From Pleurotus ostreatus/Saccharomyces cerevisiae fusant (taxonomy: Eukaryota > Opisthokonta), in the NCBI GenBank assembly GCA_024196135.1, contig JAMQCK010000688.1:1-17692 (forward strand): 17,692 nt of DNA. Reading direction: 5' to 3'. Below, one piece after another: positions 8,368-17,567 of this stretch (the first letter of the stretch is position 1; every line of letters begins with the position of its first letter). The notes beneath the pieces are model-generated. The model was not told the origin of the DNA and did not search any database. It saw only the letters and a program-made list of their open reading frames with translations. The position numbers were made by a program, and so were the translations under genes.

Positions 8368-10153
8368 CTACATGCTTGCGTTCCTGTGGCTGACGATCAA
8401 CTCGTTCACCCTCCCCCAAGCCTCCTTCCTGTCATTTACAACCTCTGCATCCCAATTCTCCTTGTTGTGAGGATCCAGAACCTCAGCTGGCATATCGTAC
8501 GTTACCTCCTGTATCGTCGGGAAGAGCGAGAGCAGAAAGAGAGCGACCGAGTCCACGTCTTGAGTGATAGGAGAATTCTGTACGCGGAGCTTGAAACAAG
8601 GCGGAGTATGTCGCATAGTCGTAGGAGATTCGTCGCCCGAGCGCGTACGGGTTGGCACCTCCTCCGCGCTAAGAGATAAGTCCAGGGACTCTAGACGAGG
8701 GCACGACGAGCTGAAGGATATAAGAGCTGCCAGAGTGCATGACGGGGTCGAACGGTCGGTTACCAAGGCGAGGCTGACAAGATCGGGCCACCAGCGAGCG
8801 ATCTCTGCGTAGTTGGCGTCTGAGAGGTCGACCCAATCAAAGCCGGCGAGCTCCACCCGGGTTAGACGCGCGAAGGTCGCGATCGGGGCAAGAGCGTCTA
8901 GGTCGAGGACACTGATACGGGGATCGCCTTGGGGATCTGTGCAAAAGAATTCTACGTCGAGTTCGGTCAAAGTTGCCTTGTCGCAGCCCGTGCATATCGC
9001 CTTGATTGTCGCGCGGAGGTCTTCATAGCTACTGATGTCCGCCTCGAAGTGCAGGGTAGACAGCGGGATAGCGCAATTGCCGGCTGCGATCAGCGCGCGT
9101 AGGACCGCATGCGGCAGCTGCGTAGAGCGCATCATCTGCAGCGAAGGGAAACTCGGCGTCGGTATCGAGCTTATCCCTCGTCGGAGCAGCAGCTCCTAGG
9201 TCTTGTCGATCTCTTCCAGCAAGTCCAATTCATCGAGGTCGTATGAACGCTCCATATCTAGCGTCAGGTCTCGTAGACTGAGATAGGCAGCAAGGTTGGC
9301 AAGGATGTGCCTGTCATAGCTGGACACGTAGATATCGAGTCTGACGGTAGTGAGCGACGGGCAGGAGCGGAGGGTCTGGAAGAAGCCTCTATATGGCGAG
9401 GGTCGGCGGTGTACGGGGGAGGTCGGCGAGTCGATGAGTAGGGATTTGGTGTCGAATACGACCGAACGAAGTCCTTGAGAGCGTAGCGCGAGTTCTGATA
9501 TTGTTTCGAGGTATATGCGCCTGGGGGCATGGCATGGATTCTTGATCGTTAGGCGGGCAAGATTGGGGGTACTAATCGCGAGGATGAAAGCTGAGTGTAC
9601 GGAAGTGAACTCTGTTCGAAAATCGTCGTCCATGTCAAGGACCAGCTCTGACAGTTTCGGAAAGAGGGTGCCGGCAGGAGGGACGGTCGATAGCAGATTC
9701 ACAAGCGTTCCCCGCAGCCCTGCGTGCTGGCGCAGGATCAAGCTTCGAGCGAAGCGTGTTCGTTGGTAGACCGCGCTCCAATCATCTGGAGAGAGGTGGC
9801 GACATATCGACTGTAGCAGGTGCAACGGACGCCAAATTAACCACCGTCGGCTGAGGAAATACGAAGCCACGCACTCTTGCCCGGATTTTCTTGAGCACGA
9901 AGGTATCCAAATACCAGTCTTCGACTTCAGTTATCACCCTAGCCCAGGCGTCGCTGGGCAAGACGCGTAGAAAGTCTTCGAGGCGATTTCCCTCTTCCCA
10001 GCGCATGGGTTCGGCTACAGATCTCCATGAATGGGAAACGAGAGACAGGTTGTAGAGATCCTTTCTGCGACGAGAACGCCAGTCCGACCTGGGTGTTTTG
10101 AGCTCCTGGGCGATCGCAAGCTGCAGCTCGGGAATTTCGAGGACGCGGTGCAT
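8368..10153 (-). pseudogene. F-box-like protein gene, tandem copy A, interrupted by an in-frame TAG
   Basis: Exon 1 is 10153-9875 and exon 2 begins at 9810 (64-nt intron, GTGCGT...CTACAG). The frame stops at TAG 9198-9196 (codon 298), then continues in the same frame with copy B-like sequence to a TAG at 8370-8368. Copy B has GAA where this stop lies (DKT-stop-ELLLRRG against DKSEALLLERG), and no GT-AG intron can remove it in frame. The N-terminus (MHRVLEIPELQLAIAQEL ... LSLVSHSWRSVAEPMRWEEG) is the F-box-like module that in Agaricomycetes would bind Skp1 in an SCF ubiquitin ligase. The rest has leucine-rich segments (ARLTRVELAG, PRLESLDLSLS) typical of a target-binding domain. Apart from the stop the gene is intact, so this is a young nonsense allele, a 297-aa truncated protein, or a readthrough case. 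An upstream in-frame ATG at 10195 is an alternative start. Confidence 0.75.
9196..9198 (-). other. Premature TAG in F-box copy A
   Basis: The minus strand reads GAC AAG ACC TAG GAG CTG; copy B reads GAC AAG TCG GAA GCG CTG at 11160-11143, with no indel between them. This codon is the only in-frame lesion I found in the copy. Confidence 0.85.
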
Positions 10154-10192
10154 GGCGGTCGGATGCAAGTGCAATCCTCGGTAAATAGACGT

Positions 10193-10225
10193 CATCAGAT
10201 GGACCTACACGGCAGTACGGTCCGA
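10193..10225. repeat. Duplicated 5' flank of F-box copy A (partner 12135-12167)
   Basis: CATCAGATGGACCTAC, followed by a CGGCAG...CGGTCCGA stretch, lies just outside the start of copy A. It recurs with a few changes at 12135-12167, just outside copy B. The match shows that the duplicated unit includes promoter-proximal DNA. Past it the two flanks stop resembling each other. Confidence 0.7.
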
Positions 10226-10326
10226 GCCGCCACATAAGTCTATCAGCACGACAGAGTTCAATCTCGAAGCGAGTCTCTGCTCCTTGTGAAAGGCAGGAAT
10301 TCGTGCTTGACGTTCACATCGGAAAG

Positions 10327-12088
10327 CTACATGCATGCGTTCCTGTAGTTCCCGATCAACTCATTCACCTTTCCCCATGCCGCCCTCCTTTCCTGCACAA
10401 CCTCCGCATCCCAATTCTTCTGGTGAAAGTCCTCGTCATCGCACGCGAGATCGTATGAGACCTTCTGTATCGTCGGAAAGAGTGAGAATAGGAAGAGAGC
10501 GACGGAGTCCACATCTTCGGCAATAGGCGAGTCTCGTACAAAGAGTTCGAAGCGAGGCGAGGCGGGCGCGGTCGTGGACAATCGGGTATCCGAGCTCGGG
10601 ATGGTCGGCGCCTCCTCCGCACTGAGAGCCAGCTCCAGGAACTCCAGTCGAGGGCACGACAGACGGAAGGGTATAAGCGCTGCCAGTGAGCAGGCCGGCG
10701 TCGAGCGGTCGGTTACAAAGGCGAGGCTGACGAGTTCAGGCCACCAGCGGGCGACCTCTGCATAATCGGCGTCCGAAAGGTTGACCCAAGCCAGACCATC
10801 GAGCTTCACGATGGATATACGTGCAAAAGAGGAGATTGGAGCGAGCGACGGCAAGTCGAGGACGTTGATTGTTGTATCGTCTGTCAGAACTTTGCAGAAG
10901 TACACGACAGAGAGCTCGCTCAGCGTCGCGGGGTCGCAGCCCGTGCGTACTGCCGATAGAGTCCCGTGGAAGTCTGCGTAGTCGGGGATGTCCGTATGAA
11001 ATCGTAGGGAAGACAATGGGATGGAGCGATTGCCGGCCGCGATTAGAGCGCGTAAGATCGCTTGCGGAAGTTGCACATTGCATATGTCTCGGAGCGAGGG
11101 GAAACCGGGCGTGGGTATCGGAATCATCCCTCGTTCGAGCAGCAGCGCTTCCGACTTGTCGAATTCGTCTAGCATGTCGAGGTCGTCAGGATCTAAGCGC
11201 TCCAGCTCCAGCGTGAGGCACTGTAGGTTCGGATGGGCAGCAAGGATGGGAATGATATGGCTGTCGTAAGTAGACGCATAGAAATCGAGTTTGACAGTGG
11301 TGAGTAAAGGGCAGAAGTGGATGGCTTGAAAGAAGTTTCTGTATGGCGAGGGTCCATTGTTCATGGGCGAGGTTGCCGGGTCGCTACATGCGTATCTAGT
11401 GTCGAGTATGACCGATTGAAGTCCATGCGAGCGTTGTGCGAGTTGCGACAATGTATCGATGTATGCATGACTTGGGACGCAGCGTGAATTTTTGATGACC
11501 AAACGGGCAAGATTGGGGGTGATCGCCAGGATGAAGGCTGCATGGATGGAGGTGAACTGCGTCTGGCAGTAATCGTCCATGGCCAGCACCAGCTCCAACA
11601 GCTTCGGAAAGAGCACGTCGGCAGGTGGCATTGTTGGCAGCAAATTTCCGAACGTCTCCTGCAACCCAACGTGCTGGCACAGGGTAAAGCTTCGAACAAA
11701 GCGAGTTCGACTCATAAGCGCGCTCCAATCATGCGAATCGAGCTGGCGGTGTATCCACTGCAGCAGGCATAGCAGACGCTCGATCAATCACCGTCAACGT
11801 GGTGAACACCAAGCTACGCACCCGCTTTCTGTACGAGGTAGTATGCCCGCGGCAGTCCATGAGGTTGACTTCTGACATTGCCCAAGCATCGGTAGGCAAA
11901 ATACGGAGAATGTTGTCGAGGTCACTACCCTCTTCCCAGCGCATGGGTTCTGCTATGGATCTCCACGAATGCGAAACGAGGGATAGCATGTGGAGGTCTG
12001 TTCTGCGGCGATACCGACTGGTGTCGGGCGGTATGAGTTCCTGGGCAATCGCAAGCTGCAGCTCGGGGATCTCGAGGACACGGTGCAT
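10327..12088 (-). CDS. F-box-like / leucine-rich protein, tandem copy B (intact)
   Basis: Exon 1 is 12088-11822 and exon 2 is 11757-10327, with a 64-nt intron (GTGCGT...TGCAG) in phase 0, exactly as in copy A. Product 565 aa. Residues 1-55 form an F-box-like module (MHRVLEIPELQLAIAQEL, then LSLVSHSWRSIAEPMRWEEG), and LPTDAW follows at 64-69. After the splice comes HDWSALMSRTRFVRSFTLCQ and then a leucine-rich solenoid-like region (FPKLLELVLAM, PNLARLVIKN, PLLTTVKLDFY, PNLQCLTLELE, PRLEFLELALS). The inferred role is substrate recognition in an SCF-type ubiquitin ligase; the target is unknown. The family is very large and fast-evolving in mushroom-forming fungi. The start is the ATG at 12088, since the frame upstream offers only TTG. 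Copy A follows head-to-tail about 170 bases downstream. Confidence 0.82.
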
Positions 12089-12134
12089 GGCGGTCGGATC
12101 CAAGGGCAATCCTGGATTTACATTTGATTTACAT

Positions 12135-12167
12135 CATCAGATGGACCTACGCGGCAGCGCGGTCCGA
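12135..12167. repeat. Duplicated 5' flank of F-box copy B (partner 10193-10225)
   Basis: This is the counterpart of the flank upstream of copy A. It lies about 50 bases before the copy B ATG in the gene's direction. The offset to its partner (1,942 bp) is close to the start-codon offset of the two genes (1,935 bp), so the tandem period is about 1.94 kb. Confidence 0.7.
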
Positions 12168-12288
12168 CTCTCGAGTTCGAATCGCGCCTGAATCAAGGGA
12201 CGCTCCTAGTAGGTTGCAGCCTCCGTTGATTGGCATTATCCAGACATTCGTTTCAACGCTATATACTCTGTATAGAGTCGCTTAGGTC

Positions 12289-13298
12289 CTACTGCAAGTT
12301 CAAGGACTCCTTCACTGTCGTCCACTTATGGCCCTTCCACAGGTGATTCGCTCCGCCAGCCCCATCTCCCTCGCACACCTTCGTCTCCGTGTTCAGCAGC
12401 CCCCTCTCCACGAACGTCTGTGCGTGCGCGAGGAACGTCTTGTCGTAGAAATTGCTCGGTATCTCTTCGACGTGCTCGACGGGCGCATTGAGGAGAGCAG
12501 CGAGCTGGTTGAACGACAGGTGGCCCCCCTCAATGCGGAAGGACTTGAACGCGAGGTCGGAGAGCGAGTAGTGGGTAACCACGTAGGCGATGAAACCTGG
12601 GATGGGGTGAGCTAGTGCCTCATTGAGGAGATGCGCAGGCTTACCTCCGATGTCGTTCGTGTGGGTGATGGACATCGGAGTGTCTCCTTTGAGTCCCTTG
12701 AGAATGTTGACCTTCTTGTTCACGGTGTAGCCGACGAACGGGAGGGCGAAGTCATGAAACGCGCCGGTCTGCAAGCAAGTCAGCCGAGAAGCGATATAGA
12801 CGCAAGTGCGGCTCACGTAGACGCGCACGGACGGAAGGCCGATAGCCTCCAGATGCTCTGCGCAGAACATATCAGGGTAATCCTCAAGCAATTCGAACAA
12901 ATGAGCTTACGCGCAACCTTGACCTTCGGCGCCAAGAAGTCCGGGGCTTCCTCCAGAGTGAACGCCTGGTCCACCGTCCCATACTCGCTCGGCACAAACA
13001 GCTGCACGCCTGCAGCCTTCGCGGCATCCGCGAGTGGAATCTGCTGAAGGATGCCGGAACCAGGGAACACAACGACCTCGACTTTGTGCTCGCGAAGCAC
13101 CGCCGCGGTGCCGTCTACGTCGTCGTAGTCTACGCCCGCGTGCGCGACCTCCTTGGGGAGCCACTCGGGGCGCGGCGTCGTCTTGCGCGTGAGGACGAGC
13201 ACGGAGACGCCGGGCGTAGTCGTGAGGCCTTGGAGGACGGCTTTTCCGATGCTGCCCTGCGCACCAGCGACGGCGATGGATTTGAATCCGGTAGACAT
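12289..13298 (-). CDS. NmrA-like / isoflavone-reductase-like NAD(P)-binding protein
   Basis: Four exons: 13298-12911, 12857-12817, 12768-12645 and 12596-12289; introns 53, 48 and 48 nt. Product 286 aa. This is an atypical short-chain dehydrogenase of the NmrA type: a Rossmann fold with the dinucleotide loop GAQGSIG (12-18) and basic residues R38/K39 after the second strand, which usually favour NADPH. VPSEYG (102-107) is the family's usual motif after strand 5. The spliced centre reads HLEAIGLPSVRVY, TGAFHDFALPFVGY and then HTNDIGGFIAYVVTHY, the normal order for the family, and the C-terminal substrate lobe is present. Some members are redox sensors that bind transcription factors and others reduce phenolic compounds; the sequence does not decide between these. 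A TATA-like CTATAAG lies on the minus strand near 13395-13389. Confidence 0.9.
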
Positions 13299-14791
13299 GT
13301 TGAAATATACTTTGTTACTGAGCTGTGAGGGCGGCTGATGAAGTTTGCTGATGTTGTTGGCAGTCCAACAAAGGCGAAGTCCATAGTACTTATAGGTCCC
13401 TCACGTCGAGTCCATGAACTACTATGCACGACTCGGTAGCCACCAGGATGACCTCATGAGTAATTTCTTGCGGCAGCTGAGTTGATCCGCGAGTCGGGGC
13501 ATGAGAATCTACAATACAATTGAAGGGTGGGTATGACGTATGCGGGGTACAAACCACGTGGTGGCTGTGCTCTCGCCTCCGCTCGCCGTTCGGTGGGCAT
13601 CCCTCGCTTTCTCTAGCACTCACTCTCCGCAAGGGGAGCCTTGCTAGCTCGCGCGGAGGTACTAATGCATGCTCTTGATCTCGCTTGGCGGGTGAGGTGG
13701 CATGAGCAGTGTGTGAGCCTGTGAGGCACGCGTGGGAAACAGACACGTGAAGGCATTGTGGCGCGCAATCTGCCGGGGAGCGGCTTGCGCCAGCCTCGGC
13801 ATTGACAGCGAGGCCACGCTTCCGGGTTGACGAGGAAAGGAAAGACATTCTATGCTCATTGAGGGAGGTGGGATATCAGAAGGAGAGAAATGAATGACCA
13901 GGAATAAGGCCCTTGATCGGGCAATAAGGGCAGTAACTGTACACTTGGCGCTTTGGCGCACCAATCGTAGGAAGGAGTTGGACCTCGACTAGCCAAAACC
14001 TCTATGAAGAACCTGAATTACGGTGCTATCAGCAGAAAGTCTCGCCTAGGGTAGGCACAACTGAAGATTACAATACAGAAGCTTGACTCGACCAGAAGGA
14101 CACGGCCGCGGGCTATCGTCTAGTCGTGGCCAAAAATCTGACCGAGCCTGGCCTTCAGCTGACTGTGATCGCTGCCTCCGAATCGGGCGATTAAGCATTG
14201 GCCGAAGCGAGCGCCTTCTTTGCGCTTGTCGGACTAGCGGAGGCTGCGGAAGACGTTAAGCGCATAGTCATAGTGTATGGTATGGCGGCGCGAGCTCGAC
14301 CGAGAGCGTAGTACTAGGACGGTCAGACCGGCGACGTCTTCCCTTGAGATAAGCGGTTGTAGATTCATATTGCAGCGCGGGTCCGTCTGAATCTTCGAGT
14401 CCTTCGCGGTGCATATATAGATCTTTCTTTGAGCCGCAAGTCCAGGGAAGACCAAAGTTCAACGTTCGAGACAAAGCGATCTCGCAACGTGGCAAGCTGT
14501 GATTTCATCACCGCTGCGGTTGAAATTGCCTTACTCGGAAACAATGTGCACAAGTACTACCGCGCAGACTGCCACCTTGCGTGATCATGGAGGTCCGACG
14601 AGGCCCCACCTAAGATAGGAGAGCGCATTGTCTTGAATGCGAACAAATCCGCTATCGAGCGGCGAAAATCGAAGAATACGACAAGAACGAGGCCACAGTC
14701 AACGACATCATTCATAGTACACTGCCTTGATCCTTCAGCCAATGAATAGGATACACGTACAAAAGGTTATTCTACATGGCTCTTCTCTAGC
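13299..14791. other. Intergenic region between the NmrA-like and dehydrogenase genes
   Basis: About 1.5 kb without a gene I can support. Near the left edge is the NmrA-like promoter (TATA-like at 13389-13395). A perfect 10-bp palindrome ACCACGTGGT is at 13553-13562 and another CACGTG at 13744-13749. On the minus strand at about 14234-14553 three overlapping short frames contain fragments such as VELWSSLDLRL and RPSTTLSVELAPPYHT. These faintly recall the LWSSL and RPLxLSV segments of fungal F-box genes, but several shifts would be needed to join them. It may be a decayed gene; I do not annotate it as one. Confidence 0.5.
13553..13562. promoter_or_regulatory. Perfect ACCACGTGGT palindrome upstream of the NmrA-like gene
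   Basis: This 10-bp perfect inverted repeat contains a CACGTG core and lies about 255 bases upstream of the NmrA-like ATG. It is an extended E-box/bHLH-type site. Any role in regulating the NmrA-like gene is inferred from position. Confidence 0.3.
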
Positions 14792-16328
14792 TTATGCACC
14801 GACCTTAAAGCCAGGTACATATATCTCGTTCAGTAAGCCCAACACCTTAGCATGAAGCGGGCCCTCGCTCCCAACTGTTTGCGCCGCTATCTTGGTCAAG
14901 TCTTCCTTGGGCACCTTATAGCCCTCGAGGCTAGACGCGAGCCCGAGAGATTCGACAAGCCTGCGTGGTTGTTTGATTCAGGAACGGTGAGCAGCAAGCA
15001 ACGGTGGTAGAACGCACCCGTGGATCCGCGACGCAAGCGTCAGGACATCCTGCTTGAGGTCGCCCTTCGACGGCTCCTGAATGTAGAAGAGCGCCTTCGC
15101 AAGGCTCTGCTTGTCTTCCTCAGAGCCTATCTCGGCTTGGAGAGCAACAACGGACGCGAGCGTCAAGCACTGCAGAAAAAAGGATGAGCTGGGCTCGACG
15201 TCGATGTTTCGAGTTCAGCACTCACCGATGTAATCCCGTGCGGGATTCCTGCTTGCGTTAATCCAGAAGCCGACACCATTGCACTGCAACCTCACCGTAT
15301 GTTGCACCTGCGTCGCTGTCAGATCGCAAAATCTGCATGTTACCAGAAAACCAACTTACCGAGCTTATGCCCCAGTCCATGAGAAAGTCCCAGCGGCCTG
15401 CACATAGTCAAAACTGTGATCATTACGCTCATCGTGAATCGATACTCACGCAAATTTTCCTTCATCTTGCCTGAGCGGCCAGAGCGACATCCAACTCGCG
15501 ATCTGCAGTTTCTGCCGCACCTCGACTGATCCTGGATCCGCCCTCGATTTGGGCAAATACTCGAAGAGGTCGGCAATCGCCGCGTAGGCCAGTGACTTCA
15601 ACGGGATTGGAGTGACTGGGCGGTAAAGGTTTTCCACCGCGTGGTCCAACGCGCGGAGACCCGTCGACAACCTGCAAGGATGATAAGAGGGACTGCTTGC
15701 AGGTAGGCGCACTATCCCATACTCACCAGAGCCGCTCGGGAGTCGCTAGCGTGAGCTCCGCGTCGAGGATAATCCCAGCCGGCGCAAGTTCAGGCGACAT
15801 CACTCCCGTCTTGTTCCCTTTCTCGTCAGTGAAACCCGCGCCCACGGTGTACTCTGCCGCGCTCAGCGTCGTGGGCACGGCGATCTGCAGTGGCATCGGG
15901 CCACCGCGCTCCTGCTGGATGTAGTACAGGATGGCCTTCGAGGCATCGATGGGCGAGCCGCCGCCGACGGAGACGATGATATCGCAGCCGTTGTCGCGGA
16001 AGGCGGCGACGCCTGCGCGGATGCCTGCGATGGGGGAGTGCTCGCCGATGTCGTAGAACGTGGCGCCATACGCGCCTTGGGCGCGCAGGATGGACTCGAC
16101 GGTCTTCACGACGTCAGTCTGTAGGCGGTCAAGTCAATAGACAGAAGAAGAATCGGACTGAATGAAGTAGCATACCTTGTGATATAGGGTCTTGCCGGTT
16201 ACGATGAGCGCCTTCTTGCCGCCGAGGGTAGAGAGGAGTTTGGGAAGAGCGGCTTGAATGACGCCAGGACCGTAGTATATGCCCTTGAGTGTATCCGTCC
16301 AGCCGTAGAATCCGCTCAAAGTAGCCAT
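14792..16328 (-). CDS. Iron-type alcohol dehydrogenase family, probable maleylacetate reductase
   Basis: Eight exons: 16328-16176, 16118-15727, 15671-15450, 15397-15360, 15307-15296, 15248-15226, 15169-15018 and 14960-14792; introns 47-57 nt. Product 386 aa, normal for the family. Maleylacetate reductase uses NAD(P)H to turn maleylacetate into 3-oxoadipate, the last step of hydroxyquinol-type aromatic breakdown. Visible: GGGSPIDASKAI (103-114, nucleotide binding); PTTLSAAEYT (133-142); GLRALDHAVENLYR (186-199) with H192; LSHGLGHKLG (260-269) with H262 and H266; and IPHGITS (274-280) with H276. Compared with metal-dependent members (G-M-D-A-L-x-H) the ligand Asp is Arg188, while the three His positions remain. 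This suits a maleylacetate reductase-like, possibly metal-independent enzyme. Exon 5 is only 12 nt. The ATG at 16328 gives the family N-terminus (SGFYGW...GIYYGPG); one at 16379 would add 17 residues. Other Fe-ADH activities cannot be excluded. Confidence 0.87.
15296..15307 (-). other. 12-nt microexon in the dehydrogenase gene
   Basis: On the minus strand CAG|GTGCAACATACG|GTGAGG is flanked by a 52-nt and a 47-nt intron. It supplies the end of G269, then A270-T271-Y272 and the first base of G273, between the metal-ligand block HKLG and IPHG. It is needed for the usual 14-residue spacing from H262 to H276. The alternative upstream acceptor (ATGCAG at about 15336) leads to an in-frame stop. Confidence 0.85.
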
Positions 16329-16401
16329 TATGGTAGCGTTCAGTCGTTGGATGCAGGAGAAATGCAATGGAAAGAGCAAAACAGCCGGCGTCGAGCTAAA
16401 T

Positions 16402-16406
16402 ATTGG
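16402..16406 (-). promoter_or_regulatory. CCAAT box upstream of the dehydrogenase gene
   Basis: The minus strand reads GGCCAATATTTAG, putting a CCAAT motif (bound by Hap2/3/5-type factors in fungi) about 75 bases before the ATG at 16328, with an A/T-rich TATA-like run directly after it. This is a motif match only. Confidence 0.35.
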
Positions 16407-17438
16407 CCCGACATCGGATGATGTCAGGATTTGAGGGCGGTCTCTGCTGAGTGATGCGCTCTGTAAGACGAGCCAAAGCCGGCGGTGAGCTCGATTGAGA
16501 CTCCGTGCAATGTCGTGGGGAACATAAAGACGGAAAGGCCGACCAGAGTCGCGAGGTCACCATTTTCCCTGTTACAAGCCAATGAAATCCATGGCGCTAC
16601 TGACTACAGGAGCGGTTATGCACGCTTACAGCGGCAAGTGCATTTGTTCTCTTTATAGAATGGCCGGCGAGGGAGGAGCAGCGTCTCCGACTGAACAGAT
16701 TCATGCGGAACGCCATTGACGGCGATTCGATCTCATCTGATCAAGAGATTACCCATCGGGGAAGCATCCAATCTCGTCGACAGGCCCTTAGAGGAACGCT
16801 CGGGTGGGGGGCTATCCAGAAGTAGACTGACCGGCCTGTCGCAGGCAGAGGTTAAGCATCAAGCGGGGGGTCGGTACAGCGACGGCACGATATGCGCGGT
16901 CGAGCGCATCGAATTCAGATACAGAGAACCGCGTCAGAAACAAGGGAATTCGAACCCAGTGAGGAGGCACAGATTACGCACGAAGGACACACGTTCTCAT
17001 TCAACGTACGGACCGCAAACGACACTTACCGACACTGGAGAGGGCACAGAACGCTTTGGAAGGTTGAAGAAGCGCCTGCAGGCCGCCAGCGCACTGATGA
17101 TCGGCGAAACGCGCGAGGAAGGCTGAGGATGAGGGTGCTACCTGAGGGTCTGGGCTGAACGGTACAGCACGGGGGACCTTCAGAAGTAGAAAGAACATGC
17201 AGCAGAAGGACGCGGTTGAACTGAATCTTCGCTTTGAACGGGATCACCGTAAGTTTGTTTTGTTTCGGCTTGCAAAGGTTCAGCCGCCTGTGAGCGATAC
17301 GCGTGTCGTGAGTCCCTAGACAGAGGGTTGCGGGGCATAGAGCGAAGAGGTCGTTCGTGCAGAATCCCAGAGTAACCACGGTAATGGGGTGATCATCATT
17401 GGCAGAAGGCAAGGTCGAACGGCGCCTGGAACTTTTTT

Positions 17439-17477
17439 GTCACGTGCTAAGCCACCTTAGTCACCTGACTTGGTGAC
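17439..17477 (+). promoter_or_regulatory. RPS23 promoter motifs: GTCACGTG and a GTCACC/GGTGAC inverted repeat
   Basis: GTCACGTG (17439-17446) directly follows a T-run. Downstream, GTCACC (17460-17465) and GGTGAC (17472-17477) form a perfect 6-bp inverted repeat with a 6-bp spacer, and TCAC recurs at 17481-17484. All lie within about 130 bases of the RPS23 ATG. E-box-like sites are common before fungal ribosomal protein genes; the binding factor is not known here. Confidence 0.45.
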
Positions 17478-17567
17478 GGGTCACACTTAGCGAAAAATTC
17501 AGACTCCGACGTTTCGCCCATCGCTCACCACCGCCAGCCCCGCCGCCGCAGCGTCAAGACATAAACA

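Larger units (their letters stand above)
16329..17567. other. Divergent intergenic region between the dehydrogenase and RPS23
   Basis: This 1.24-kb region separates divergent genes and should contain both promoters. A plus-strand open frame (16716-17126) and a minus-strand one (17026-17412) exist but have no recognisable similarity. The plus frame starts only at TTG. Near the left edge is a CCAAT box for the dehydrogenase; near the right edge are GTCACGTG and an inverted repeat ahead of RPS23. I see no tRNA or other RNA gene. Confidence 0.55.

Noticed and set aside
9196..9260. An unannotated intron removing the TAG in F-box copy A
   Set aside because: The only nearby GT (GTTCAT) is a poor donor, and joining it to the CTGCAG acceptor at about 9140 changes the frame.
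15337..15359. Short intron ending at ATGCAG before the microexon of the dehydrogenase
   Set aside because: Reading on from that acceptor meets TGA within a few codons; the 12-nt microexon model keeps the frame and the family motif.
16946..16958. tRNA T-loop-like sequence (GGGTTCGAATTCCC on the minus strand)
   Set aside because: The loop would be 8 nt, and no D-arm, anticodon arm or acceptor stem could be found at the right distance.
16716..17126. 136-codon plus-strand open frame upstream of RPS23
   Set aside because: It starts at TTG, shows no recognisable domain, and has a composition like non-coding DNA.
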